Below, piece after piece: positions 17,624 to 26,963 of a stretch of 64,000 bases of DNA (the stretch's first letter is position 1; the number at the start of each line of letters is the position of its first letter). The position numbers were made by a program, and so were the translations under genes. The DNA lies in NCBI RefSeq assembly GCF_003992625.1, contig NZ_RZMW01000004.1, positions 1 to 64,000 of the forward strand, read 5' to 3'. This DNA comes from Pelagibacterium lentulum. GTDB lineage: Bacteria; Pseudomonadota; Alphaproteobacteria; Rhizobiales; Devosiaceae. The notes beneath the pieces were generated by a model. That model had not been told where the DNA came from, made no database searches, and saw nothing but the letters and a program-made list of their open reading frames with translations.

Positions 17624-20263
17624 TCAGCCCAGACCAAGCCGGCGTTGCCACCAGCCCTTTTTGGGTTTGGTCTCGCCTTCCTCGTCAGTCGAGGATGAAG
17701 AGACAACGATTTCATCAGCAGGCAATTCACGCTTTGGCCGTGAGGGCTTTTCGGCCTCTTGCACCGGTTCCGGTTGCGGCTCGGGTGCCGGTTCGGCCGC
17801 CGGGGGTTGATCGGCACTCGCGGTTTCAGCCACGCTTTCTGCTTCAGGCTCGGCCTTGGCCTTTGTCGCCCGCTTGCGCGGCGCGCGCGGTTTCTTGGCT
17901 GGCTTTTCAGCTTCTTCAGCCTTCTCTGTGTCGGTGCTTGCTGCCTCGACGCTTTCCTGCGCTACGGCATCAGTACCGGCTTCGGCTTCAGCAGCCTTGG
18001 CTTTGGCGGATTTGCGCGGACGGCGGGCGCGCTTGGGCTTTTCCTCGGCATCAGCGACAGCGTGTTCAGCGCCTTCCCCAGAGATGCGCGGTTGCGTAGC
18101 AGCTTCGGGCGCTGCATCGGCAGAAGGCATGACGTTTTCGGAAGGCTTTGCCATTTCCCGATCTTCAACAGCGCCCATCGCATCGGCGTCACTAACGTCG
18201 TTCTGCTCGTCTGCGCCTTCGGCGCCACGCTTGTTGCGGCGACCGCCACGGCGACCGCGGCGGCGGCGCTTTTTCGGCTGATCGTCGTCATCGGTCGATT
18301 CTGCCTCGACGCTCTCAGTCTCGGCTGTCTCTTCGGATTTCTCCGCCTCTGGGTCTGCAACGGCCTGTTGTTCGCTGACGCCATTGCCGCTGCCACCGCG
18401 ACGACGACGGCGACGACGCTTGCCGCGGCTCGAGCCTTCTTCGCTCTTTGCGGTTTCGCGCTCTTCCTCTTCTTCTTCCACGACTTCTGCGACTTCGGGC
18501 TCGTCGTAATCGTCGATTGATGCGGAGTCGGCGCGAATATGAGCGGCCTTGACGTCGGGCGCCATGGCGCGGGCCTCACCACGTTCGATGTTGAACTGGC
18601 TGCCAACGAGATTTCCAGCAGATGAAATGGTGATTGTCAGGCCGTATTTGGCTTCGAGACCGATCAGAATATCGCGCTTGGTATTGAGGATATAAAGCGC
18701 AACGTCAGTCGGCATGTTGACGTTGATCGAGACGCCGGGCTTGCGCAGAACATGGTCTTCAATAGCGCGCATGATCATCAGGGCGAGCGATGAAACCGAG
18801 CGCACAAGGCCGGTGCCCGCACAGGTGGGGCAGGTGTGCGTCGAGCTTTCGAGAACACCGAAGCGGATGCGCTGGCGGCTCATTTCCATCAGCCCAAAAT
18901 GGGAGATGTGACCAACCTGAATGCGGGCGCGATCGTTCTTGAGGCAATCCTTGAGCTTGCGCTCGACAGCGCGATTGTTGCGCTTTTCCTCCATATCGAT
19001 GAAGTCGATCACAATAAGGCCCGCAAGGTCACGCAAGCGCAATTGCCGCGCGATTTCCTCGGCCGCTTCCAGGTTGGTCTGGAGGGCGGTATCCTCGATA
19101 TTATGTTCCTTGGTCGCCCGGCCCGAGTTGACGTCGATGGAAACGAGCGCTTCGGTCGGGTTGATCACGATATAGCCGCCCGACGGAAGGGTGACTTGCG
19201 GATGGAACATGGAGTCGAGCTGCGACTCTACATTATAACGCGAGAAAATTGGCGCATCGTCTTTATACCCCTGCACATTCTTGGAATGGCTGGGCATTAT
19301 CATGCGCATGAAATCTTTCGCTTCGCGATAGGCTGCATCGCCGGCAACAAGAACTTCGGTGATGTCCTTGTTGTAGAGGTCGCGAATGGTTCGCTTGATC
19401 AGGCTGCCTTCCTCGTAAACAAGGCAGGGCGCAGAGGATTCCAGGGTCAACGTGCGCACATTTTCCCAAAGGCGCATCAGGTACTCAAAGTCGCGCTTGA
19501 CCTCGGCCTTGGTACGGCTGGCACCAGCGGTACGCAAAATAACGCCCATACCTTGCGGCACTTCGAGCTCCGACGCGATTTCCTTGAGACGCTTGCGATC
19601 CGCTGCACTCGTGATCTTGCGTGAGATGCCGCCGCCACGCGCCGTGTTTGGCATCAGGACGGAATAGCGTCCGGCGAGGGAGAGATACGTGGTCAGAGCC
19701 GCGCCCTTGTTGCCACGTTCTTCCTTCACGACCTGCACAAGCAGAACCTGACGGCGCTTGATGACTTCCTGAATCTTGTATTTGCGCTGATTGCGGCGCG
19801 GGCGCTCCTGAAGGTCTTCGAGCGCATCGCCTTCGCCAAGCTGCTCTACCTTCTTACCGCCATTTTCACCATCGTCGCCATTGTCATCGGCAGAGGCCAT
19901 TTCGTCCGTTTCGGCATCGGACTCATCGCCGTTGTCGTCGCCATTGACGTCGATAGGATCGGCTTCTTCGAGTTCTTCTTCCTCGGCGCGCATAAGCGCT
20001 TCGCGGTCGGCGACCGGGATCTGGTAGTAGTCAGGATGGATTTCCGAGAAGGCGAGAAAGCCGTGACGGTTGCCGCCATATTCGACAAAGGCGGCCTGCA
20101 GGGACGGTTCTACCCGCGTAACTTTCGCGAGATAGATATTGCCCCTCAATTGCCGCCGTTCGGCGGATTCAAAGTCGAATTCCTCTAGTCTGTTACCGCT
20201 TGTAACGACAATCCGTGTTTCTTCCGGGTGGGTGGCATCCACCAGCATTCTTTTTGTGGCCAT
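17624..20263 (-). CDS. rne: Ribonuclease E
   Basis: The 879-residue endoribonuclease is the core of RNA decay and rRNA/tRNA maturation. It has an S1 domain split by an acidic insertion (about residues 35-180) and a catalytic core with the motif IDVNSGR. The zinc-link motif CPTCAGTG follows, and then a disordered C-terminal arm of over 300 residues with two Arg-rich blocks. The protein ends KKGWWQRR...; the GWW motif (residues 870-872) is the known PNPase-binding element of alphaproteobacterial RNase E. The ATG at 20263 has GGAG 9 nt upstream and starts the conserved MATKRMLVDATHPEE. The long structured leader suggests autoregulation, as in other rne genes. Confidence 0.97.
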   Translation of the reverse strand: MATKRMLVDATHPEETRIVVTSGNRLEEFDFESAERRQLRGNIYLAKVTRVEPSLQAAFVEYGGNRHGFLAFSEIHPDYYQIPVADREALMRAEEEELEEADPIDVNGDDNGDESDAETDEMASADDNGDDGENGGKKVEQLGEGDALEDLQERPRRNQRKYKIQEVIKRRQVLLVQVVKEERGNKGAALTTYLSLAGRYSVLMPNTARGGGISRKITSAADRKRLKEIASELEVPQGMGVILRTAGASRTKAEVKRDFEYLMRLWENVRTLTLESSAPCLVYEEGSLIKRTIRDLYNKDITEVLVAGDAAYREAKDFMRMIMPSHSKNVQGYKDDAPIFSRYNVESQLDSMFHPQVTLPSGGYIVINPTEALVSIDVNSGRATKEHNIEDTALQTNLEAAEEIARQLRLRDLAGLIVIDFIDMEEKRNNRAVERKLKDCLKNDRARIQVGHISHFGLMEMSRQRIRFGVLESSTHTCPTCAGTGLVRSVSSLALMIMRAIEDHVLRKPGVSINVNMPTDVALYILNTKRDILIGLEAKYGLTITISSAGNLVGSQFNIERGEARAMAPDVKAAHIRADSASIDDYDEPEVAEVVEEEEEERETAKSEEGSSRGKRRRRRRRGGSGNGVSEQQAVADPEAEKSEETAETESVEAESTDDDDQPKKRRRRGRRGGRRNKRGAEGADEQNDVSDADAMGAVEDREMAKPSENVMPSADAAPEAATQPRISGEGAEHAVADAEEKPKRARRPRKSAKAKAAEAEAGTDAVAQESVEAASTDTEKAEEAEKPAKKPRAPRKRATKAKAEPEAESVAETASADQPPAAEPAPEPQPEPVQEAEKPSRPKRELPADEIVVSSSSTDEEGETKPKKGWWQRRLGLG

Positions 20264-20802
20264 AAAGTAAAACTCCACGCGCTCGCGCGCCAGGCGTGGT
20301 CCATGCCATGGACTGGACGCGGGCGCCATGCGAGGCGAATATCATGTGTGTGATAACGCTCAGGGCGTTTGCTGTGTGCAGGGCAGGGGTCAGCGTGAAA
20401 TTGGGCAGCAGGCTGCGGCATACGCTCGTAATCGTCGTGCCTTGTGCCAGCGTCAAACCCATCCGACCTCGTCCTTGAAGGTGACCGGTGAAATTCCGGT
20501 TACACCACCTGCCGGCTGCCTGGGGCAGCCGAAAGTCCTTGTAATGTGTATGCTTTTCCGTATTTGTCGCGCGTACTGGGCAGTAACATGGTCCGAAGCA
20601 TTGCTTCCGCTTGGTTTCTGCCTTCGCCGCAGACGGCATAACATCACCCTATTGTCCTTACGGGTGTTCCTCAAGGTTGGCAATAGGAAAGTCTTTTAAC
20701 AAGGGCTGACAGGGTGTTGGGCTGCACTTATGGAGGTTTGATGTCAGATTGCCCGAAATTTGCCGGAGAATCACTTATGGTGCGCGCGAAATGGAGTGGT
20801 CT
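20264..20802. other. Long divergent leader region between rne and the amidase gene
   Basis: About 540 bp with no convincing gene; overlapping open frames on both strands look like chance. It must hold the promoters of rne and the divergent amidase gene. It contains two consecutive stable hairpins at 20480-20530, listed separately. The rne leader is probably several hundred bases long. Confidence 0.6.
20480..20530 (-). ncRNA. Two-hairpin element in the rne leader
   Basis: The first hairpin spans 20480-20506: GGTG-ACCGG, a 7-base loop and CCGGT-(TA)-CACC, a 9-bp stem with one bulge. The second spans 20514-20530: GGCTGCC, loop TGG and GGCAGCC, a perfect 7-bp stem. They lie 217-267 bases before the rne start codon. 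Enterobacterial rne is autoregulated through leader stem-loops, so a cis-acting role is plausible. Whether the element is transcribed with rne is inference. Confidence 0.4.
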
Positions 20803-22107
20803 ATGGCGATGATCCGGACGCGGTTGGCGTCAATTTTTGGCGTATTGCTTGTTGGGTTCGTTGTCGTTCTGGCCTTGGTGCTCGCCCCGTCAGCGCAGGA
20901 AAGCGACAGCGTGGAACCCGCGGATGGTTCCGACGCCGTTCCTGTGGTGCTCGATGCACGAGTAACGACGACCCAGGAGCGTGGGCGACTGGTGATCGAT
21001 CTTTCCATGCCGACTGAATTTGGTGCATTCACAGTAACCGGGCCTGACCGGGTGATTGTAGAATTGCGCGGCGAACTCGATCCCGATGCAGACGAATTCG
21101 GTGCCTTGGCTGGTGAGGGCATGGTGTCCAGCTACAGTCTGGCGCCCAGCGTTGTGGGGCGCGTGCGTGCCGAAATGGTTCTGGCAGCTCCGGCGCAGAT
21201 TCAGCAATCATACGTGCTCGAACCATTCGAGGACCAGCCGGCGCGCCTGGTGATCGATCTGATTCCCGATAGCGCTGCGAATTTCGCTGCCAACGCAAGG
21301 ACGTTGCCGGGTGAAGCCAGCGAAGCGGCGGCGGCACAGCCTGATTCCCTGCCACAACTGGACGGCCAGGAAATGGCGCCGGGCGAGACGGCGACCGCCG
21401 ACACGACAACAAGGCCGCTGGTCGTCATCGACCCCGGCCATGGCGGGGTGGATAGCGGTGCGCGATCGGCTTCCGGACTGGAAGAAAAAAACATTGTGCT
21501 GGCGTTCGGTTTGAAACTGCAAAGGCTGTTGGTGGAAACCGGCCGTTTCGATGTGGCGCTGACGCGGGACACTGATGTGTTTCTAAGGCTCGACGAGCGT
21601 GTTTCTCTGGCGCGGGCCAATCAGGCGGATCTATTCATTTCGTTGCATGCTGACTCTTTCGATCAGCAGGATGTCCGGGGCGCAAGCGTTTATACGCGGG
21701 GTGACCTTGCAACGGACGCGCTTGACCGCGCGCTGGCGGAAAATGAGAACAGAGTCGATCTGATCGCTGGTTTCAGTCCTCCCGACGAGCCAGCAGTCGT
21801 TGACGTACTCGTTGATCTTTTGAGCCGGGAAACGCGGCGCAAATCGTTTCTGGCTGCCAAGGCGCTTGTCGAGCAGCTTGAACCCTCGATCCAGTTGCGG
21901 CCTTTTCCGCAACGGCAGGCGGACTTTGTTGTGCTCAACTCACCCGACGTGCCTTCAGTTCTGATCGAATTGGGCTTTCTCTCCAACAGCGACGATACTG
22001 CAAACCTTACCACTGACGCCTGGCTCGATAGGGTGGCCGCGGCACTCGCGCGCGGGGTCGCGGTCTATTTCGAGGAACAGGGCTTTCTTGAAAGCGACGA
22101 GCGCTAG
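20803..22107 (+). CDS. N-acetylmuramoyl-L-alanine amidase (AmiC-type)
   Basis: This 434-residue secreted enzyme cuts the amide bond between N-acetylmuramic acid and the stem peptide, splitting septal peptidoglycan at division. It has a signal peptide or anchor (residues 5-30), an AMIN targeting domain (about 50-145) and an Amidase_3 zinc domain. The catalytic domain shows DPGHGGVDSGA, the metal Glu in LEEKNIVL, the His in SLHADSF and a final IELGFLSN. The ATG at 20803 is chosen because GGAG is 6 nt upstream and the signal sequence follows at once. It precedes a class A penicillin-binding protein gene by 126 bp, in the same direction. Confidence 0.95.
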   Translation: MAMIRTRLASIFGVLLVGFVVVLALVLAPSAQESDSVEPADGSDAVPVVLDARVTTTQERGRLVIDLSMPTEFGAFTVTGPDRVIVELRGELDPDADEFGALAGEGMVSSYSLAPSVVGRVRAEMVLAAPAQIQQSYVLEPFEDQPARLVIDLIPDSAANFAANARTLPGEASEAAAAQPDSLPQLDGQEMAPGETATADTTTRPLVVIDPGHGGVDSGARSASGLEEKNIVLAFGLKLQRLLVETGRFDVALTRDTDVFLRLDERVSLARANQADLFISLHADSFDQQDVRGASVYTRGDLATDALDRALAENENRVDLIAGFSPPDEPAVVDVLVDLLSRETRRKSFLAAKALVEQLEPSIQLRPFPQRQADFVVLNSPDVPSVLIELGFLSNSDDTANLTTDAWLDRVAAALARGVAVYFEEQGFLESDER

Positions 22108-22233
22108 CGTCGTTCACCGAGCTGTGTTCGCGTAAATTTCTGGGAATCATCCACATTTTCGCCCCGGTCTGGTACTTTTAGATTCGACGGAGGGTGCCGC
22201 ACGGTGGTTGCGGTCTAGGTCAGGACTTAATTG

Positions 22234-24654
22234 ATGTTTCGATTGCTGAGCTGGCTCTTTGGACTTGGCGCCTTTTTCGGGATAGCCGCCATTTGCGGGG
22301 CAGCGTATTTCATTTGGATGCTCAGTGCCGATCTGCCCGATTATACGGTGCTCCGGGACTATCAGCCGCCGGTCACGACTCGCGTTCACGCCGACGATGG
22401 TGTGTTGCTGGCGGAGTTCGCTCGTGAGCGGCGCCTGTTCCAACCGGTCGAAACCATGCCGCCGCATGTTATTCATGCGTTTCTGTCGGCCGAGGATAAG
22501 GACTTTTACAACCATTTCGGGATCGATGTGGCGGCAGTCGTTCGCGCAGCCCGCGATAACGTGATGCAACTCATCGAAGGGCGCGGTGGTAATCTGGCCG
22601 GGGCCTCGACTATCACCCAGCAGGTGGCCAAGAATTTCTTTCTAACCGCCGACCAGACCATGGAGCGCAAGCTGCAGGAAGCCCTGCTTGCCATCCGCCT
22701 AGAGAATACGTTTTCCAAGGACAGGATTCTCGAACTTTATCTCAACCAGATCTTCTTGGGCTTCAATTCCTATGGCGTTGCGGCGGCGGCGCTCAACTAT
22801 TTCGACAAAGCACTTTACGAACTGACATACGCAGAGGCGGCCTATCTCGCCGCTCTGCCGCGCGGTCCGGCGCTCTATCACCCGTTCCGGCGTCCCGAGG
22901 CGGCCATCGAGCGGCGCAATTGGGTGCTCGACCGGATGCTGGAGAACGGTTTCATTACCGCTGACGTGGCCGGGGACGCGCAAAACGAGAATCTGAACGT
23001 CGTGCCGCGCATCGGCGGCTCGCAGCTTTATTCTGCAGAGTATTTCACAGAGGAAGTGAGGCGCCAGCTCGCAGGTCTTTACGGTGAGGAGCAACTCTAT
23101 GGCGGCGGCATGTCGGTGCGGACGACGCTTGACCGGCAAATGCAGGAACACGCGCGGCGGGCGCTGATGAACGGGTTGATCCGTTTCGATCAGGCGCGCG
23201 GATTTCGCGGTGTGGTCGCGACGATTGAACTTGAGGAGGATTGGGGGACATCGCTGGCCGCCATCCGTCCTCTCCGGGACGTGCCCGAATGGCAGTTGGC
23301 TGTCGTGCTGGAAATGGAAAACAACCTCGCCCGCATCGGACTGAGACCTGCTATCGATGTGGACGGGCGCGTGACTACCGCGCGCATCACTGGAGAACTA
23401 CCAGGCTCCGAAGTATCCTGGGTTCGTCAGCCGCTCGGCCAGATCATGGATGTTGGCGATGTGGTTTACGTTGAGCCGGTGCCCGGAAAGGACGGCATAT
23501 ATACGCTGCGGCAAGTCCCTGAAATTGAGGGCGCTATTGTTGCCATGGACCCCCGAACAGGGCGTGTTCTGGCAATGGTCGGCGGGTTTTCCTTTGCCGA
23601 ATCCCAGTTCAATCGTGCAACGCAGGCCATGCGGCAACCGGGCTCATCGTTCAAGCCACTGGTTTATGCGGCTGCCTTGGCGAACGGCTATACGCCCGCG
23701 TCGGTGGTGCTGGACGCCCCCCTTGAAATGCGCAATACCGACGGCTCTGTCTGGAGGCCAGAAAATTACGCCGGGCAATTTTACGGACCGCAAACATTGC
23801 GTCGTGGGATTGAGCTTTCCCGCAACGTGATGACCGTGCGGCTGGCGCGCGATCTCGGAATGCCCATGATCGCCGAATATGCGCGGGCTTTTGGCGTTTA
23901 CGACAACATGATGCCAGTGCTTTCCATGTCGCTGGGGGCAGGGGAGACGACCGTGATGCGCATGACCGCTGCCTATGCGACGATTGCCAATGGCGGGCGC
24001 AAGATCACGCCCACGCTGATTGACCGCATTCAGGATCGGTATGGCGCTACGATCTATCGTCACGACGAGCGCATATGCGAGGGGTGCGCACAATCGGAAT
24101 GGCGCGGGCAAGGTGCGCCGACAATCATAGATAACCGCCCTCAGATCATCGATGGCATGACCGCATATCAAATAACATCGATGATGGAAGGCGTGGTGCA
24201 GCGCGGAACGGGCACGGCCGTGCGGCGCGTCAATCGCCCTGTGGCAGGCAAGACCGGTACAACGAACGATTACAAAGACGCCTGGTTCGTAGGTTTCACG
24301 CCGGAACTGGCGGTTGGCGTTTATGTCGGTTATGACACGCCGCGCAATATGGGCCGGGGCAATACCGGCGGTGAATTGGCGGCGCCGATCTTTGCCGATT
24401 TCGTCGCCGCGGCCCTGGAGGGCGCACCACCGACACCCTTTACCCGTCCCCCCGGCATGGTTGCCGAATGGGTGGATTTGCAAACCGGCGTGGCCGCAAC
24501 GGCAGGCAGCTCAGGCATTCAGGAGTTTTTCAAGCCGGGTACAGGCGCAAATAGCTGGTCTTCGATGATGGGGATTGGTGCGGACGCATTTGTAAACCCT
24601 GAGCGTGGGCCGCACACCTCGCGCTTTGAAACGGGACGCAGCGGGTTGTTCTGA
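22234..24654 (+). CDS. mrcA: Class A penicillin-binding protein 1A
   Basis: The 806-residue bifunctional peptidoglycan synthase has an N-terminal membrane anchor (about residues 7-30) and a GT51 glycosyltransferase domain (SAEDKDFYNHFGID, then GASTITQQVAKN). An OB-like insertion follows, then a transpeptidase domain with SxxK in GSSFKP, SRN and KTGTT. It polymerises glycan strands and cross-links stem peptides in the periplasm. ATG 22234 has AGGA 8 nt upstream; the preceding TTG is not needed. It is paired with the amidase gene, a common arrangement in Alphaproteobacteria. Confidence 0.97.
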   Translation: MFRLLSWLFGLGAFFGIAAICGAAYFIWMLSADLPDYTVLRDYQPPVTTRVHADDGVLLAEFARERRLFQPVETMPPHVIHAFLSAEDKDFYNHFGIDVAAVVRAARDNVMQLIEGRGGNLAGASTITQQVAKNFFLTADQTMERKLQEALLAIRLENTFSKDRILELYLNQIFLGFNSYGVAAAALNYFDKALYELTYAEAAYLAALPRGPALYHPFRRPEAAIERRNWVLDRMLENGFITADVAGDAQNENLNVVPRIGGSQLYSAEYFTEEVRRQLAGLYGEEQLYGGGMSVRTTLDRQMQEHARRALMNGLIRFDQARGFRGVVATIELEEDWGTSLAAIRPLRDVPEWQLAVVLEMENNLARIGLRPAIDVDGRVTTARITGELPGSEVSWVRQPLGQIMDVGDVVYVEPVPGKDGIYTLRQVPEIEGAIVAMDPRTGRVLAMVGGFSFAESQFNRATQAMRQPGSSFKPLVYAAALANGYTPASVVLDAPLEMRNTDGSVWRPENYAGQFYGPQTLRRGIELSRNVMTVRLARDLGMPMIAEYARAFGVYDNMMPVLSMSLGAGETTVMRMTAAYATIANGGRKITPTLIDRIQDRYGATIYRHDERICEGCAQSEWRGQGAPTIIDNRPQIIDGMTAYQITSMMEGVVQRGTGTAVRRVNRPVAGKTGTTNDYKDAWFVGFTPELAVGVYVGYDTPRNMGRGNTGGELAAPIFADFVAAALEGAPPTPFTRPPGMVAEWVDLQTGVAATAGSSGIQEFFKPGTGANSWSSMMGIGADAFVNPERGPHTSRFETGRSGLF

Positions 24655-24736
24655 TCCATTTAATGTCGCGAACCGGTTGATTGCCTAGCCCTTTCTGGCT
24701 AGACCTCACGCGAAAACAAGTATTGGACGACAAAAA

Positions 24737-25856
24737 ATGCGTGCAGACGTTCAAAAGACCGTGGATCAAATCCAGCAGGCCCTAAGCCTGCTGAGGAGGC
24801 ATCTTTGACTGGGATACAGCTCAAAGACGTCTAGACGAACTCAACGCCCGCTCCGAATCGGGCGACCTGTGGAACGATCCCGAAGAAGCACAGAAGGTGA
24901 TGCGTGAGCGCCAGTCGCTCGAAAGCGCGATCAATTCCGTGCGTGAGCTTGAAACGGGTATTAGCGACAATCTCGAATTGATCGAGCTTGGCGAGGCCGA
25001 GGGCGATAGTGAGGTTGTGGCGGAGGCCGTTGCTGCGCTTGAAACTCTGGCCGCTCACGCGGCGCGTATGCGCGTCGAAACCCTGCTTTCAGGGGAAGCG
25101 GATGGCAACGACTGCTATGTCGAAGTCCATTCGGGAGCCGGTGGAACCGAAAGCCAGGACTGGGCGCAGATGCTGTTTCGCATGTACACGCGCTGGGCAG
25201 AGCGGCGCGGGTTCAAGGTGGAAACGGTTGAGTATCAATCCGGTGAAGAAGCCGGAATCAAGTCCGCCACGATTCAGGTCAAGGGCCATAACGCTTATGG
25301 CTGGCTCAAGACCGAGAGCGGCGTGCATCGTCTTGTCCGGATTTCACCCTATGACAGTCAGGCGCGGCGGCATACGAGCTTTTCGAGCGTATGGGTCTAT
25401 CCGGTAATCGACGACTCAATCGATATCGAAGTCAATGAATCCGATTGCCGTATCGATACCTATAGGGCGTCTGGAGCGGGCGGTCAGCACGTCAACACCA
25501 CTGACTCGGCTGTCCGCATCACGCATATTCCAACCGGCATCGTCGTGCAGTGCCAGAACGAACGCAGTCAGCACAAGAACCGTGCGCAAGCCTGGGACAT
25601 GTTGCGCGCCCGGCTCTATGAACTCGAACTGCAAAAGCGCGAAGAAGCGGCCAATGCGGAAGCAGCCTCAAAGACCGAAATTGGCTGGGGTCACCAGATC
25701 CGCTCTTATGTCTTGCAGCCCTACCAGATGGTCAAGGACTTGCGGACCGGCGTTGAAAGCACTGCGCCTTCCGATGTACTTGACGGCGCGCTCGATCCTT
25801 TCATGGAAGCATCGCTGGCCCAAAGGGTTGGTGCAACTCTCGGTGAGGATGAGTAG
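24737..25856 (+). CDS. prfB: Peptide chain release factor 2, with programmed +1 frameshift
   Basis: Translation starts at ATG 24737 ([11 protein letters not shown]) and meets an in-frame TGA at 24806-24808. Reading continues in the +1 frame from GAC at 24807, giving 372 residues. The recoding cassette is complete: an internal Shine-Dalgarno AGGAGG at 24794-24799, a 3-nt spacer, the slippery CTT and TGA followed by C, as in E. coli prfB. The product recognises UGA and UAA and hydrolyses peptidyl-tRNA through the GGQ motif ([14 protein letters not shown]). The stop-reading tripeptide is SPY rather than SPF. A shorter reading from an internal ATG at 24897 would miss the N-terminal domain. Confidence 0.96.
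24794..24809 (+). promoter_or_regulatory. Programmed +1 frameshift signal of prfB
   Basis: AGGAGG, a three-base spacer and CTT-TGA-C make the classical autoregulatory recoding site. When RF2 is scarce the ribosome pauses at UGA, slips forward one base and completes RF2. Confidence 0.95.
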
Positions 25857-25899
25857 GGGATATAGCGGTAGCCGGTGATTGGGCTTACATTCGGGGCTA

Positions 25900-25998
25900 A
25901 AGCCTTCCTGTTTCGATTGAATCAGAACAGCGGCTTCTCAAGTCTTAGCCTTGTCGCGCTTCCAAACCGAATAAGTGGTTCCCACATATTTTGGAAGC
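25900..25998. repeat. Two-palindrome intergenic mosaic repeat (RIME-like)
   Basis: Two imperfect hairpins lie in tandem. The first, 25900-25936, pairs AAGCC, CTGTT and GATT with AATC, AACAG and GGCTT. The second, 25958-25998, pairs GCTTCCAAA with TTTGGAAGC around an inner GTGG/CCAC. A roughly 100-bp unit with two large palindromes is the layout described for rhizobial intergenic mosaic elements (RIME). It ends just before the pirin ribosome binding site. The family assignment is from memory of such elements. Confidence 0.55.
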
Positions 25999-26022
25999 AC
26001 TCTAACGAATGGAGACACAATC

Positions 26023-26949
26023 ATGACCTGGCTGCCGCATCACGACCCGATCCTTGGCGATAAGCAAAGCTGTGACGCACTCGAATTGGTAGTGGTACCA
26101 CGGACCCGCGATCTGGGGGACGGGTTTGCCGTTCGGCGGGCCTTGCCTCATGGCAAGCGCCAGATGGTTGGCCCCTTCATCTTTTTCGATCATTTCGGGC
26201 CGGTGCAATTCATCCCCGGACAGGGGATGGACGTCAAACCGCATCCCCATATCGGACTGGCGACAGTCACCTATCTTTTCGATGGCAAGATCATGCATCG
26301 CGACAGCGAGGGCAATGTGCAGGAGATTGTTCCGGGCGCTATGAACCTGATGACCGCGGGGCGCGGCATTACCCATTCGGAACGGACCCCGGAAATCGAG
26401 CGCGCGGCCGGGCAGAAAATGCTGGGGCTGCAAAGCTGGATAGCGCTGCCCAAAGACAGGGAAGAAATCGATCCGGGCTTTCAGCACTTTTCATCGCGGG
26501 ACCTGCCAATTGTAACCGATAATGGCGTTCGGGCCCGGATCATTGCCGGCAAGGCCTTTGGCAAATCATCAAGCGTCTCGACGGTCTCGGACTGGTTCTA
26601 TGTGGAGGTTACGCTTGGCGCAGGCATGAGTGCGCCACTCGATAACGACTATGAGGAGCGGGCGATCTATCTTGTTGAAGGCGAGGTGGAAATCGCAGGT
26701 GATATGTTCGAGGGCCCCCGGCTGCTGGTTTTCCGGCCTGGCGATCCGATAAGCGTGAAGGCAACGAAGCCCTCGCGCATGATGTTTCTGGGCGGCACCG
26801 CGCTCGAGGGGCCGCGCTATATCTGGTGGAATTTTGTGTCATCCAGTCAGGAGCGAATTGAGCAGGCCAAGGAAGACTGGAAAATGGCCCGTTTTGGCGC
26901 AGTTCCCGACGAAACTGACTTCATTCCATTGCCGGAGAAGTCGTTCTAG
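26023..26949 (+). CDS. Pirin family protein
   Basis: The 308-residue protein has two cupin-type beta-barrels. The first carries the pirin signature GPFIFFDHFGP and the metal ligands in HPHIGLATVTYLFDG, followed by HRDSEG and GAMNLMTAGRGITHSE, with further metal-binding His and Glu. Bacterial pirins bind a metal ion; some degrade quercetin and others modulate metabolism, so the specific role is open. ATG 26023 has GGAG 8 nt upstream. It converges on the M23 peptidase gene with only 14 bp between stops. Confidence 0.94.
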   Translation: MTWLPHHDPILGDKQSCDALELVVVPRTRDLGDGFAVRRALPHGKRQMVGPFIFFDHFGPVQFIPGQGMDVKPHPHIGLATVTYLFDGKIMHRDSEGNVQEIVPGAMNLMTAGRGITHSERTPEIERAAGQKMLGLQSWIALPKDREEIDPGFQHFSSRDLPIVTDNGVRARIIAGKAFGKSSSVSTVSDWFYVEVTLGAGMSAPLDNDYEERAIYLVEGEVEIAGDMFEGPRLLVFRPGDPISVKATKPSRMMFLGGTALEGPRYIWWNFVSSSQERIEQAKEDWKMARFGAVPDETDFIPLPEKSF

Positions 26950-26963
26950 CTCCAGCCATGATG

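Noticed and set aside
20461-20530. Possible cobalamin riboswitch (GGTGAAATTCCGG stretch)
   Set aside because: It lacks the B12 box, the GGGAA element and the CCCGC-x-ACTG segment, and the flanking genes do not use cobalamin.
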